Shown here piece after piece: positions 7,069 to 13,193 of a stretch of 13,193 bases of DNA (positions are counted from its first letter, which is position 1; each line of letters begins with the position of its first letter). The notes under the pieces are model-generated. The model searched no databases and was not told the DNA's origin. It was given only the letters and a program-made list of their open reading frames with translations. This stretch comes from Spirochaetaceae bacterium (GTDB lineage Bacteria > Spirochaetota > Spirochaetia > DSM-27196 > SKKC01): positions 1-13,193 of the forward strand of contig PWGF01000022.1 of NCBI GenBank assembly GCA_003554375.1, read 5' to 3'. Both the position numbers and the translations under genes were made by a program.

Positions 7069-7877
7069 AATTCGGTTGGTGGCATCCCCACCAAGCTGGT
7101 AAACCGGCGCTCGAACGACTGGTACTTATCGTATCCGACCATGCCCGCAACTGCGCTCACCTTGTAGTCCGTGTCCACGAGCAACCGCTTGGCGTGACTC
7201 ATGCGAGTCTCAGCCAGGAAACGCGCCACACTTACCCCGGTTCGGTCCTGGAAGAGTTTGGAGAAGTAGGAACGGTCCAGGCCAACATAATCGACAACGG
7301 ATTGGGCATTCTTCATGGAAGCGTAGTTCGACTCGATGTACGAGACAGCCTCCTCCACGTAGTCCGGCTTGGATGATCCCCGTGAGCGCAACGCGACCTG
7401 CTCGCCGATGCATCCGAGTGCCAGGACACCCAACGCGTGTGCATACAGTTGCTCCAACGGGTTTTCACTCTGGAGCGACGTGAGAATCCGGCGCATCTGG
7501 AACTCCAGCCGCGTTGGAGACGCCGGCGCAAACGCGGCCGCATGCGTCGGGATTCCATACACCTCCTCCAGCGCCCGCTCCGTTACGCCGGTGAAACCCA
7601 GCCAGAGGTATTCCCATGGGTTGTTCGCGTCCGCCTGGTAGAAGTGTTCCTCCCTCGGCCGAATGAGAAAGCACTGATGACTCTGCACCCGATATCCGAC
7701 GCCCTCTACCTTCAGAAAGCCCTCTCCAGCCAGAACCAGATGCAATAGGTAGTGATCCCGCGGGATGGCCGCACGATGCCGCGGGGCGCACTTCTCATAG
7801 CCCGCGTGCAGCACCTCTGCAAACGCATCATGCGGCTCGTTACCTGAATGGAAGGCGTACTGAAGCTCTTGACTCAT
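6630..7877 (-). CDS. AraC-family transcriptional regulator with unusual C-terminal tail
   Basis: This is a sugar-responsive DNA-binding regulator. Residues 1-170 form the ligand-binding part: a cupin-like segment near 35-85 with Arg-Asp-His-Tyr-Leu-Leu-His and a Phe-Leu-Ile-Arg-Pro turn. The AraC DNA-binding domain covers about 173-273, with the first helix-turn-helix at about 192-212 (Leu-Asp-Arg-Ser-Tyr-Phe-Ser-Lys-Leu-Phe) and the second at about 239-262, closing with Gly-Met-Pro-Pro-Thr-Glu-Phe-Arg. Family members usually end a few residues later. Here the frame continues for about 142 low-complexity Gly/Ser/Ala/Arg-rich residues encoded by a stem-loop cluster, so the tail is probably acquired. 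GGGAG lies 7 bases before the ATG. A perfect extended -10 lies just upstream. It sits between GH4 and the transporter genes and probably controls them. Confidence 0.9.
   Translation of the reverse strand: MSQELQYAFHSGNEPHDAFAEVLHAGYEKCAPRHRAAIPRDHYLLHLVLAGEGFLKVEGVGYRVQSHQCFLIRPREEHFYQADANNPWEYLWLGFTGVTERALEEVYGIPTHAAAFAPASPTRLEFQMRRILTSLQSENPLEQLYAHALGVLALGCIGEQVALRSRGSSKPDYVEEAVSYIESNYASMKNAQSVVDYVGLDRSYFSKLFQDRTGVSVARFLAETRMSHAKRLLVDTDYKVSAVAGMVGYDKYQSFERRFTSLVGMPPTEFRRRPAGERVKAGGYGLEKGGNRRSMASGSKSEVGEDLGSNGHLQAEATSVGIAGASPAATTRERSADPGGVSAGGGGWSLLGCRRTARVADAIDPVEVGSGATALSKGNSNRERATSEEEAGAFFAGSRGCPSRIRKPKDGTRGA
6909..7010. repeat. 102-base multi-part inverted repeat
   Basis: Three consecutive paired blocks form one long hairpin. 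GGCAAT pairs with ATTGCC, CGGAGGT with ACCTCCG, and CCTCGG with CCGAGG, 19 base pairs in all, with asymmetric internal loops (5/0 and 2/6). A smaller hairpin (CCGAGGT with ACTTCGG, one mismatch) lies in the centre. It lies within the coding frame of the AraC regulator tail, which has no stop codon here on the minus strand. Confidence 0.7.
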
Positions 7878-7894
7878 TATCGGCTCCCGATCAC

Positions 7895-7903
7895 ATTATA
7901 TCA
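7895..7903 (-). promoter_or_regulatory. Extended -10 promoter of the AraC-family gene
   Basis: On the minus strand the sequence reads TGATATAAT, a perfect extended -10 element (TG, one base, TATAAT). No good -35 is present, as is common for extended -10 promoters. Transcription would start near 7888, giving a leader of only about ten bases that still holds the GGGAG ribosome binding site before the ATG at 7877. Confidence 0.6.
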
Positions 7904-8059
7904 CCGTTCATCTCTCTTGAGGAAGTGTGATGACGTGTCTCTTCCACTATGTGCCATCGGCTACATATTCGTCGGGCAACACGACGCCCCCACGCCATTG
8001 GTAAAGGCAAGCCTTGAAGAGTTGTCGGCACTGCCGGGCCATGATACGAATCTAACATA

Positions 8060-8104
8060 GACCGGGCCGAGTTACTGCAGCCCGGCCCGGTCTCTTTTGA
8101 TTTT
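8060..8104 (+). terminator. Rho-independent terminator-like hairpin
   Basis: GACCGGGCCG (8060-8069) pairs perfectly with CGGCCCGGTC (8083-8092) around a 13-base loop and is followed on the + strand by TCTTTTGATTTT. The T-rich side faces + strand transcription, although no recognised + strand gene ends here. On the minus strand, the direction of the binding-protein operon, the hairpin is followed only by a mixed TATGTTAGATT, so termination that way may be weaker. Confidence 0.6.
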
Positions 8105-8113
8105 GGGCCTCTC

Positions 8114-8182
8114 GCAACGTCATCAACCGCCTTGGTTTGGGCTCCTCCGAGCCTGTTCCCTTCGGCGGCTGATGACATTTGC
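8114..8182. repeat. 69-base stem-loop downstream of the binding-protein gene
   Basis: GTCATCAACCGCC (8119-8131) pairs with GGCGGCTGATGAC (8164-8176) with a single A/G difference, flanked by GCAA and TTGC. Inside is a second hairpin, GGCTC-CTCC-GAGCC. It lies in the 357-base gap between the binding-protein stop (8235) and the regulator start, so it would be in the 3' untranslated part of the transporter mRNA. It could stabilise or help to end that transcript. No T tract follows directly. Confidence 0.6.
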
Positions 8183-8234
8183 GCCATTCATTTCCGATTG
8201 CGTCGCTGTCCTTTTCGCAATCGGGTCAGCCTGT

Positions 8235-9572
8235 TTAGAACAGCGCGTTGATCTCCTCGTTTGCCCGCCGCAGCTCTGTCGCCGGGTCCTCAGGGGCGAG
8301 CCAGATCCGCTCGAACGCATCCTCCATAATGGCATCTATATCCGTGGCGTTCTCCACGATCGGATGGAGATGGGTTTGATCCTCCTCGAACGCGAGGTCG
8401 GTATACGCCGTTACGTCAACTCCGCGCTGCTCATAGACTGCTAGCGCCTTCTCCGTTCCCGATTCCACCGCCGGGAATACCACCCCGTGTTCTCCGACAA
8501 TCTCCTGCGCCTCAGGTGAAGCCAGGAATTCCACCCACTTCCATGCAGCATCTGGATGGTCGGTACCCGACCAAATTGCATCGGAAAGCCCGTTGAACAT
8601 ACTGTTCCTTCCCTCCGGGCCGCGGGGGAGTCGCGCAAAGCCGAGGTTGTCCTCCATACCGTCCAGATACCATCCGATCATCCACGACCCGTCGGTGGTT
8701 AGCGACGCCTCTCCGGCAACGAAAAGCTCGTTGACGCTTTCGCTGTCCTCGAAAGGAATCGCGTAACCGGCATCGGTCATATCGCGCATCCATTCAATGA
8801 CGCTTACGAACTTGGGATCGTCATAGTAGAATTCTTCCCCGTCTTCGTCGTGGAATTCCCAACCGAGACTTGCCGCGAAGTGCGCAAACTGAGTCTGCCC
8901 CCATGCGCTCATCCCGTCGAACGGCCAAGCCATCCCGTAACGCTCAACGTTGTCAGGATCGAAGCCCGGCTCGTCTCCGCGATTACCGTCCGCGTCTACC
9001 GAAAGCCGCGCCATAACCTCTTGCAGGGTACCGCCGTCATCCGGGTTCCACGTCAGATCCTCGAGCTCCGCTTCGTCAATGCCTGCCTCCGCAAGATGGT
9101 CGCGATTATACAGTACGGCTACGGTGTCCCAATCCTTCGGCAACCCGTACGTGGCCCCGTCGTAAACGAACAGGTCGGCCAGCCCGGGCATAAACGCATC
9201 CAGATCAATGATGTCGGACTCGGCGATCCGGTCGTCCAACTCCATCATCTGTCCTCGTTCAGCGAAGTCCAGGAAGAAGGCCACATGATTCGTCCATACG
9301 TCCGGGGCGTCGCCAATCGCCAACCGGCGGGTAAGGTCGTCCCAGTAATCGCCCCAGCCCATTTGGTCAATGTCGATAGTGATCTGCGGATGACGCTCCA
9401 TGAAGGCTTCAGCCACCGCCTCATACGCTGGAAGCTGCGCCGAATCCCATAGGATGTACTCGATAGTTACTTCCTCCGTGACCTCTTCCTCCTGCCCCCC
9501 TCCGAACGCCATCAGCGCTGCAAACAGGAACACTACCAGCAGGACCGCTACAAGCCTCAATGACTTGATCAT
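8235..9572 (-). CDS. ABC sugar transporter substrate-binding protein, family 1
   Basis: This is the extracytoplasmic sugar-binding component. The frame is open from 9638, but the start at 9572 is chosen because AAGGAGGTG precedes it at ideal spacing and the protein then begins with a signal peptide (two basic residues, hydrophobic 6-22, Ala-Leu-Met-Ala-Phe-Gly-Gly-Gly). That gives 445 residues, normal for family 1 binding proteins. There is no lipobox cysteine. The mature start is Gln and Glu rich, as I recall for Spirochaetota sugar-binding proteins. The mature part has the expected pattern: Ile-Leu-Trp-Asp near the start, Ala-Pro-Asp-Val-Trp after the first strand-helix units, Tyr-Gly-Leu-Pro, Asp-Gly-Ser-Trp-Met, and a C-terminal Ala-Ser-Pro-Glu-Ala segment. 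It follows the two permease genes and is probably co-transcribed. The ligand is inferred from the GH4 neighbour only. Confidence 0.93.
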   Translation of the reverse strand: MIKSLRLVAVLLVVFLFAALMAFGGGQEEEVTEEVTIEYILWDSAQLPAYEAVAEAFMERHPQITIDIDQMGWGDYWDDLTRRLAIGDAPDVWTNHVAFFLDFAERGQMMELDDRIAESDIIDLDAFMPGLADLFVYDGATYGLPKDWDTVAVLYNRDHLAEAGIDEAELEDLTWNPDDGGTLQEVMARLSVDADGNRGDEPGFDPDNVERYGMAWPFDGMSAWGQTQFAHFAASLGWEFHDEDGEEFYYDDPKFVSVIEWMRDMTDAGYAIPFEDSESVNELFVAGEASLTTDGSWMIGWYLDGMEDNLGFARLPRGPEGRNSMFNGLSDAIWSGTDHPDAAWKWVEFLASPEAQEIVGEHGVVFPAVESGTEKALAVYEQRGVDVTAYTDLAFEEDQTHLHPIVENATDIDAIMEDAFERIWLAPEDPATELRRANEEINALF

Positions 9573-9600
9573 ACTACACCTCCTTGGTCGATATGTTGCT

Positions 9601-9637
9601 TGGCAATCATTCTTTTTGCAGGTTCCGCATATTGCCA
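9601..9637. repeat. Intercistronic hairpin between permease and binding-protein genes
   Basis: TGGCAAT (9601-9607) and ATTGCCA (9631-9637) are perfect inverted repeats placed directly after the permease stop codon (9640-9638) and before the strong ribosome binding site of the binding-protein gene. Such hairpins between transporter genes can stop exonucleases and raise the level of the downstream or upstream message. That role here is an inference. Confidence 0.6.
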
Positions 9638-10630
9638 TTAGCGGAACCCCGTATGCCCGATCGAGTTCACGACATGCTTCCCCAGAAGCAGGAAAACAAT
9701 CGTGATAGGAACCACAGCCAACATGGTCCCCGCCATGAGCCCACCCCAGTCAGGAGCCCCTTGTGGCGTCTGTTGGCGAAAGATTCCCAGCGCTACCGTC
9801 AGAACGCGGACTGCCCGATCCCGCCCCACGACCAGCATCCACAGGTATTCGTTCCATGTGGTCGTGGCCACAATAATCGTGGCGGTAAGGATTGCCGGCA
9901 TGCTCATGGGAAATACAATACGGAACGCCGTCTTGAGCCGGCCCGCCCCGTCCAGGTACGCCGACTCCTCCAACTCCTTGTTGATGCTGACGAAAAACTG
10001 CCGCATGAAGAAAACCGCGAGCGGGGTCATGAAGAAAAACGGCGCGACTATTCCCCGATACGTGTTGAGCCACCCCAATTCGTGAATCAAAGCGAAGTTC
10101 GGAATGACCAGAACCATCATCGGGATCATCAAAGCTGCAACGTAGAGACTGAAAAGGCCGTCCCGAAACGGAAACCGGAGTCGCGCAAACGCGTATGCTG
10201 CGCACGCGCTGAAGAAGACCTGCCCAACGGTAATAGTCGCCGTCACGATGATTGAATTCCACAGAGACCGGAAGAACCCTAGAGCTTGTCCTGTTCCGCC
10301 AAGCGCCACTGCTTCCTCGGCACTCACCATCCCCAGAACTCGCATAAAGTTTCCCAAGGTCCACTGCGGGGGGAGAATACTCCGTGGGTTCCGGAAGATT
10401 TCGGGCGGGAAGGTAAGCGCCGTACGCACCATCCAGTAGAACGGCACCAGCGTCACGAACAACAAGACGCCGATCCCCATCGCAGTGATCAAACGTCGCC
10501 GTATGCGTTCCGCCCGAATCGTTCGAAGCTTTGTTTCGGCCTCGAGCATCGTCCGCTCATACGAATTACCCGGAGATTGCCCCGTACCGGCTCGATGTTC
10601 CTTGTCGGAAGAATGCCGTTGTTCACTCAT
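9638..10630 (-). CDS. ABC sugar transporter permease, MalG type
   Basis: This is an inner-membrane subunit of a carbohydrate importer, 330 residues. A charged cytoplasmic N-terminus of about 45 residues precedes the first membrane helix (about 47-66). The rest shows five further hydrophobic segments, giving the usual six. The EAA loop that contacts the ATPase is clear: Glu-Glu-Ser-Ala-Tyr-Leu-Asp-Gly-Ala-Gly, followed by a Val-Phe-Pro-Met turn. Ser-Leu-Trp-Asn-Ser-Ile near the second helix is typical of MalG-like permeases. GAGGAG lies 8 bases before the ATG and overlaps the TGA stop of the upstream permease (11-base gap), so translation of the pair is likely coupled. Confidence 0.94.
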   Translation of the reverse strand: MSEQRHSSDKEHRAGTGQSPGNSYERTMLEAETKLRTIRAERIRRRLITAMGIGVLLFVTLVPFYWMVRTALTFPPEIFRNPRSILPPQWTLGNFMRVLGMVSAEEAVALGGTGQALGFFRSLWNSIIVTATITVGQVFFSACAAYAFARLRFPFRDGLFSLYVAALMIPMMVLVIPNFALIHELGWLNTYRGIVAPFFFMTPLAVFFMRQFFVSINKELEESAYLDGAGRLKTAFRIVFPMSMPAILTATIIVATTTWNEYLWMLVVGRDRAVRVLTVALGIFRQQTPQGAPDWGGLMAGTMLAVVPITIVFLLLGKHVVNSIGHTGFR

Positions 10631-10641
10631 GACATGTCTCC

Positions 10642-11598
10642 TCAGCCCAGATGCGACTCGCTTCCGCGAGTGATCTTCATGTACGCGAATGTGAATCCGA
10701 CCAGAATTACAAAAAGCACCATGGTCGCCGCAGCCCCATATCCCATGTTGAAGCGCCGAAAAGCGTGCTCGAAGATGAACCAGATCATAACTTCAGTGGA
10801 ACGCATGGGTCCGCCCTCAGTGGTGACAGCTACGGTATCGAAGATCTGGAACGATCCAATCACCGAGGTCACCACAACGAACGTCATGACCGGCCGCAGA
10901 AGCGGCAGAGTAATCTTTCCGAAAGACTGCGCCGCTGAAGCGCCGTCTATCCGTGCCGCTTCGTAGAGGTGGTTTGGAATTGTCTGGAGACCGGCAAAGA
11001 ACAGTAGAGCAACGTAGCCCATGTGGCGCCAGATGTTTATGCCGGCAATGCTCGGCAACGCCGTTTGCGGAAGCATGAGAAACTGGATACGATCCAGGCC
11101 CAGAGCCTCAAGAGTCAGGTTGACCGGACCTACCAGCGGGTTCAGAAGCATGAGCCAGAAGAGCCCGACGACAACGTTCGGGATAAACCACGGAAGCAGA
11201 ATGATGCCGCGAAACGCCGTCGAGTTCTTCAACTGATTCATCAGGAGAGCAATCCCAAGACCGATCACCGTCTGAATCGGGATGTTGTAGATCACGTACA
11301 TCACTGTCACGCGCAACGAGTTCCAGAAGAAGCGGTCTTCGAAGAGACGGACATAGTTCTGTACGCCCAGAAACTCCGGATCCGTAAGCATGTCCCAATC
11401 CGTGAGGCTCATGTACACGTTGCGGAGTGCCGGATAGAAAAAGAAGACAGTGAAGCCGATCAGGCTCGGGATGATGAGATAGAGTGCCGCACGCACCTCC
11501 TCGCCCTTGTAACGGCGCTCCTTCCTAACGACCGTCGCTTTGCCCGTTGAGTTCCGGCGTTGTCCACCGTCCGCCGTCGAAGGAACTTGTGAAGCCAT
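10642..11598 (-). CDS. ABC sugar transporter permease, MalF type
   Basis: This is the partner inner-membrane subunit. The frame is open from 11661, but GGGAGGA sits best for the ATG at 11598 (7 bases away). The ATG at 11604 is too close to it. This gives 318 residues. The first membrane helix (Leu-Ile-Ile-Pro-Ser-Leu-Ile-Gly-Phe) is followed by the periplasmic Ser-Leu-Thr-Asp-Trp segment typical of MalF/UgpA permeases. The EAA motif reads Tyr-Glu-Ala-Ala-Arg-Ile-Asp-Gly-Ala, then Ile-Thr-Leu-Pro-Leu-Leu. Near the C-terminus Thr-Glu-Gly-Gly-Pro is also typical. It is the first gene of the permease-permease-binding-protein operon. No ATPase gene is in the window, so a shared ATPase encoded elsewhere is expected. 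Confidence 0.94.
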   Translation of the reverse strand: MASQVPSTADGGQRRNSTGKATVVRKERRYKGEEVRAALYLIIPSLIGFTVFFFYPALRNVYMSLTDWDMLTDPEFLGVQNYVRLFEDRFFWNSLRVTVMYVIYNIPIQTVIGLGIALLMNQLKNSTAFRGIILLPWFIPNVVVGLFWLMLLNPLVGPVNLTLEALGLDRIQFLMLPQTALPSIAGINIWRHMGYVALLFFAGLQTIPNHLYEAARIDGASAAQSFGKITLPLLRPVMTFVVVTSVIGSFQIFDTVAVTTEGGPMRSTEVMIWFIFEHAFRRFNMGYGAAATMVLFVILVGFTFAYMKITRGSESHLG

Positions 11599-11719
11599 GC
11601 TCATTCCTCCCTTGTACCGGAGCTCGAACTGTTCGCGCGGCACTCTCGATGCCCGCACCATCCGTCCCTTGAGCGTCCGGTTCGCTCGCCGACGTCCCGT
11701 CCCCCGGAACTGCCTGCTG

Positions 11720-11747
11720 CGTCACGCGCTTAGGATACTCCGTGACG
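11720..11747. promoter_or_regulatory. 7-bp inverted repeat in the leader of the transporter operon
   Basis: CGTCACG (11720-11726) and CGTGACG (11741-11747) are perfect inverted repeats separated by 14 bases. They lie downstream of a candidate promoter and about 120 bases before the permease ATG, where an operator or a leader hairpin would fit. No T tract follows. Function is unproven. Confidence 0.45.
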
Positions 11748-11757
11748 GCGAAAACGC

Positions 11758-11788
11758 GATATGTATATCTGTGGTGTCGTAGAAGCAA
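11758..11788 (-). promoter_or_regulatory. Candidate promoter of the transporter operon
   Basis: On the minus strand TTGCTT (11788-11783) is followed after 15 to 17 bases by the AT-rich TATACATAT. This is the only promoter-like pair I see in the 230 bases between the radical SAM gene and the permease gene. The -10 part overlaps a 12-base palindrome (GATAT, two bases, ATATC at 11758-11769), which could be a repressor or activator half. The -10 match is imperfect. Confidence 0.4.
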
Positions 11789-11828
11789 TTGTGGGTTCCG
11801 CCGGGAAAGCAGCGAGTTAAAGCAAGTC

Positions 11829-12965
11829 TCACACTTTGCGCACGGCCCCCGCGTAGCTGTTGCCTTGAGAAATCCGCTCCGCCACCCGTCCAAGCGGCTC
11901 CAAAGCATGCGCGTAGAAGCCCTTCCATCCGGCACAGAGCACACTCAGGTTGCGCGCCTGCTCGCCGAATCCGCCGCGGTGCTTCATACAGTCGCCGGCG
12001 CAGTAGCGGAGGTAGGGACACCGGGCACACTCCTCGTTCCAGGCACGCTTGCTCCGCCCGAACCGCGCGAAGAGGCGGGACCGGATGAGCGTGGGCCACG
12101 AGTCTTCCATGATGCTACCGAGCCTCGTCGCCTCGCCGACGAAGAAGTCGCACGGGTATACCCCGCCGTCGTGCTCTATGACGAAGTACTGCCGGCAGTC
12201 GGTACCCTTCGTGCACGCATTTGCGCGACCCGTGGTCATTAGCTCCAGGAGGGAGTCGAACTCACGGACCGAGACATCGCCTGCTGCACGCCACTCGTCA
12301 AAGATGCCGCACAGGAAGTCGCCCCACTCCTCCCCGGATATGGCAAACGGGGCAAGCTGCCCGGCATGGTCGAACTCCACGCAAGGGACATACTGATGGT
12401 ACGCAAAACCCAGCTCGTCACGGAGATATCGAAATACCTCGCGGGGCGCGTGAACGTTGGCTTGGGAAACGAGGGCAAGGACGTTCACCTCCACCCCGTG
12501 CTTACGGAGCCGCTCGAGTCCCCGGATCACTTGGTCATGGGATCCGCGGCCGGAGACCGTGCGCCGGTACCGGTCATGCATCCGCGCCGGCCCGTCCACG
12601 CTGATCCCGACCAGAAAACGGTACTCAGCAAGGTGTGCGGCGAGCTCATCGTTTATGAGCGTGCCGTTGGTCTGGAAGCCGTTCGATATGGAAGCGCCAC
12701 GAGGTGCGTAGCGCTCTTGGAGCTCCGTTACCCGCTTGAAGAACCCTTTCCCCGCCAGAGCGGGCTCTCCCCCCTGCCAGCCGAACGAGTACACCGGCTG
12801 CTCCGTCCGCATGTAGGAGGAGATCATCTGCTCCAGCACCCGGGGGCTCATCTGCCTCCGCCGGGCCGTCGACTGGTCGCCCGGCCGGTCCAAGTAGAAG
12901 CAGTAGTCGCATCCGATGTTGCAGTCCGCCGATACCGGCTTGACCAACAGAGAGAAGTGCTTCAC
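11829..12965 (-). CDS. Anaerobic sulfatase-maturating enzyme (radical SAM/SPASM)
   Basis: This cytoplasmic radical SAM enzyme converts an active-site Cys or Ser of type I sulfatases into formylglycine. It has 378 residues with a GTG start and only a weak ribosome binding site. The radical SAM cluster motif is Cys15-x3-Cys19-x2-Cys22 followed by Phe-Tyr-Leu, and Gly-Trp-Gln-Gly-Gly-Glu-Pro follows at 62-68. The SPASM part has all eight auxiliary-cluster cysteines: 251, 257, 272, 313, 316, 322, 326 and 344. From memory this spacing equals the Clostridium perfringens enzyme shifted by four residues. Asp273 in Tyr-Pro-Cys-Asp-Phe matches its catalytic aspartate. No sulfatase gene is in the window. 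It precedes the transporter operon on the same strand with a 230-base gap, so it may or may not share its message. A peptide-modifying maturase of another kind is possible but less likely. Confidence 0.9.
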   Translation of the reverse strand: MKHFSLLVKPVSADCNIGCDYCFYLDRPGDQSTARRRQMSPRVLEQMISSYMRTEQPVYSFGWQGGEPALAGKGFFKRVTELQERYAPRGASISNGFQTNGTLINDELAAHLAEYRFLVGISVDGPARMHDRYRRTVSGRGSHDQVIRGLERLRKHGVEVNVLALVSQANVHAPREVFRYLRDELGFAYHQYVPCVEFDHAGQLAPFAISGEEWGDFLCGIFDEWRAAGDVSVREFDSLLELMTTGRANACTKGTDCRQYFVIEHDGGVYPCDFFVGEATRLGSIMEDSWPTLIRSRLFARFGRSKRAWNEECARCPYLRYCAGDCMKHRGGFGEQARNLSVLCAGWKGFYAHALEPLGRVAERISQGNSYAGAVRKV

Positions 12966-12996
12966 CTCTGCAGAGGTATCACCAATCGTACCCCCA

Positions 12997-13032
12997 CGGC
13001 AAGGAGGTGACGGGCACCTCCGGGTATTGCCG
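12997..13032. repeat. Stem-loop upstream of the sulfatase-maturating gene
   Basis: CGGCAA (12997-13002) with TTGCCG (13027-13032) and GGAGGTG (13003-13009) with CACCTCC (13015-13021) form 13 base pairs around a 5-base loop, with a 5-base bulge on one side. It lies about 31 bases before the GTG start on the minus strand, so it could form in the leader of that gene. No T tract follows. Confidence 0.6.
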
Positions 13033-13039
13033 CCCCCAC

Positions 13040-13193
13040 CCTTCGAGCATCCGGCGGCGCGCCGGCGGCCGGGCCCGCGGCAGCCCTCGGGGGGAGGAGT
13101 CCGACAACCCTCGGCGGCAGGCCGCCGGGCCCCGACAACTCTCGCGGATCAGGAGCCCCGGCGGGCGCGCCCGGCGCCCCTGATAGAGCAGGC
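13040..13193. repeat. GC-rich palindromic tract at the window edge
   Basis: No gene is supported here. The tract contains CCGGCG-GCG-CGCCGG, GGCGGC-AG-GCCGCC (about 13113-13126), and an imperfect 37-base palindrome bounded by ATCAGG (13148-13153) and CCTGAT (13179-13184). Two direct repeats beginning CCGACAAC (13101 and 13132), 31 bases apart, frame the middle palindrome. It may continue past the window. Confidence 0.6.

Noticed and set aside
6501..7376. Long + strand reading frame opposite the AraC regulator
   Set aside because: It lies antisense to a clear AraC domain, and its protein is a Pro/Arg-rich composition typical of shadow frames.
7848..8060. 70-codon + strand reading frame ending right at the terminator-like hairpin
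   Set aside because: It has no ribosome binding site, starts inside the regulator gene on the other strand and shows no recognisable domain. A non-coding transcript is the more plausible reading.
9573..9638. N-terminal extension of the sugar-binding protein (22 residues)
   Set aside because: A strong ribosome binding site and a signal peptide both point to the ATG at 9572, and the extension would put the signal inside the protein.

Overview
The window is a GC-rich bacterial segment of about 13.2 kb that is mostly coding. The best hint of origin is the substrate-binding protein, whose export signal has no lipobox cysteine and runs straight into a Gly-Gly-Gly-Gln-Glu-Glu-Glu stretch. I associate that signal style with sugar-binding proteins of Spirochaetota. 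The taxonomic call is an inference and not secure. No rRNA, tRNA, CRISPR array, transposase or integrase was found.

Left part, + strand (1-2802): two tandem, overlapping paralogues of the class C beta-lactamase/serine hydrolase superfamily. The first enters from outside the window and keeps the catalytic motifs that can be seen. The second is a full-length exported protein in which all three active-site motifs are altered, so it looks like a pseudoenzyme coupled to an active partner. Converging on it is a small DUF1707/LiaF-like protein (minus strand, 3422-2874). Next comes a Tat-signal aldo/keto reductase (minus strand, 4701-3652) whose 3' end lies in a short 16-bp tandem repeat.

Middle and right part (5010-12965): a glycoside-utilisation locus. 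A GH4 glycosidase of the Cys-His-Ser-Val type (alpha-galactosidase-like, NAD+ and metal dependent, cytoplasmic) is on the + strand. On the minus strand, in order of transcription, come an anaerobic sulfatase-maturating radical SAM enzyme, two sugar ABC permeases, a family 1 sugar-binding protein and, from its own promoter, an AraC-family regulator. The simplest reading is binding and import of an alpha-galactoside-type oligosaccharide, cytoplasmic cleavage by GH4 and control by the AraC protein. The transporter ATPase is missing here and is presumably a shared one encoded elsewhere. The sulfatase-maturating enzyme suggests that the substrate is sulfated, or that a sulfatase gene lies just beyond the right edge.

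Non-coding structure: the window is rich in inverted repeats. There is a cluster of stem-loops at 6571-7068, most of it translated as an unusual tail on the AraC regulator. Two stem-loops lie between the regulator and the binding-protein gene, one with a T tract pointing away from any recognised gene. A hairpin separates the last permease from the binding protein. A dense palindromic tract occupies the last 200 bases. Several of these hairpins share GGCAAT/ATTGCC-like ends. These elements are the least explained part of the window.
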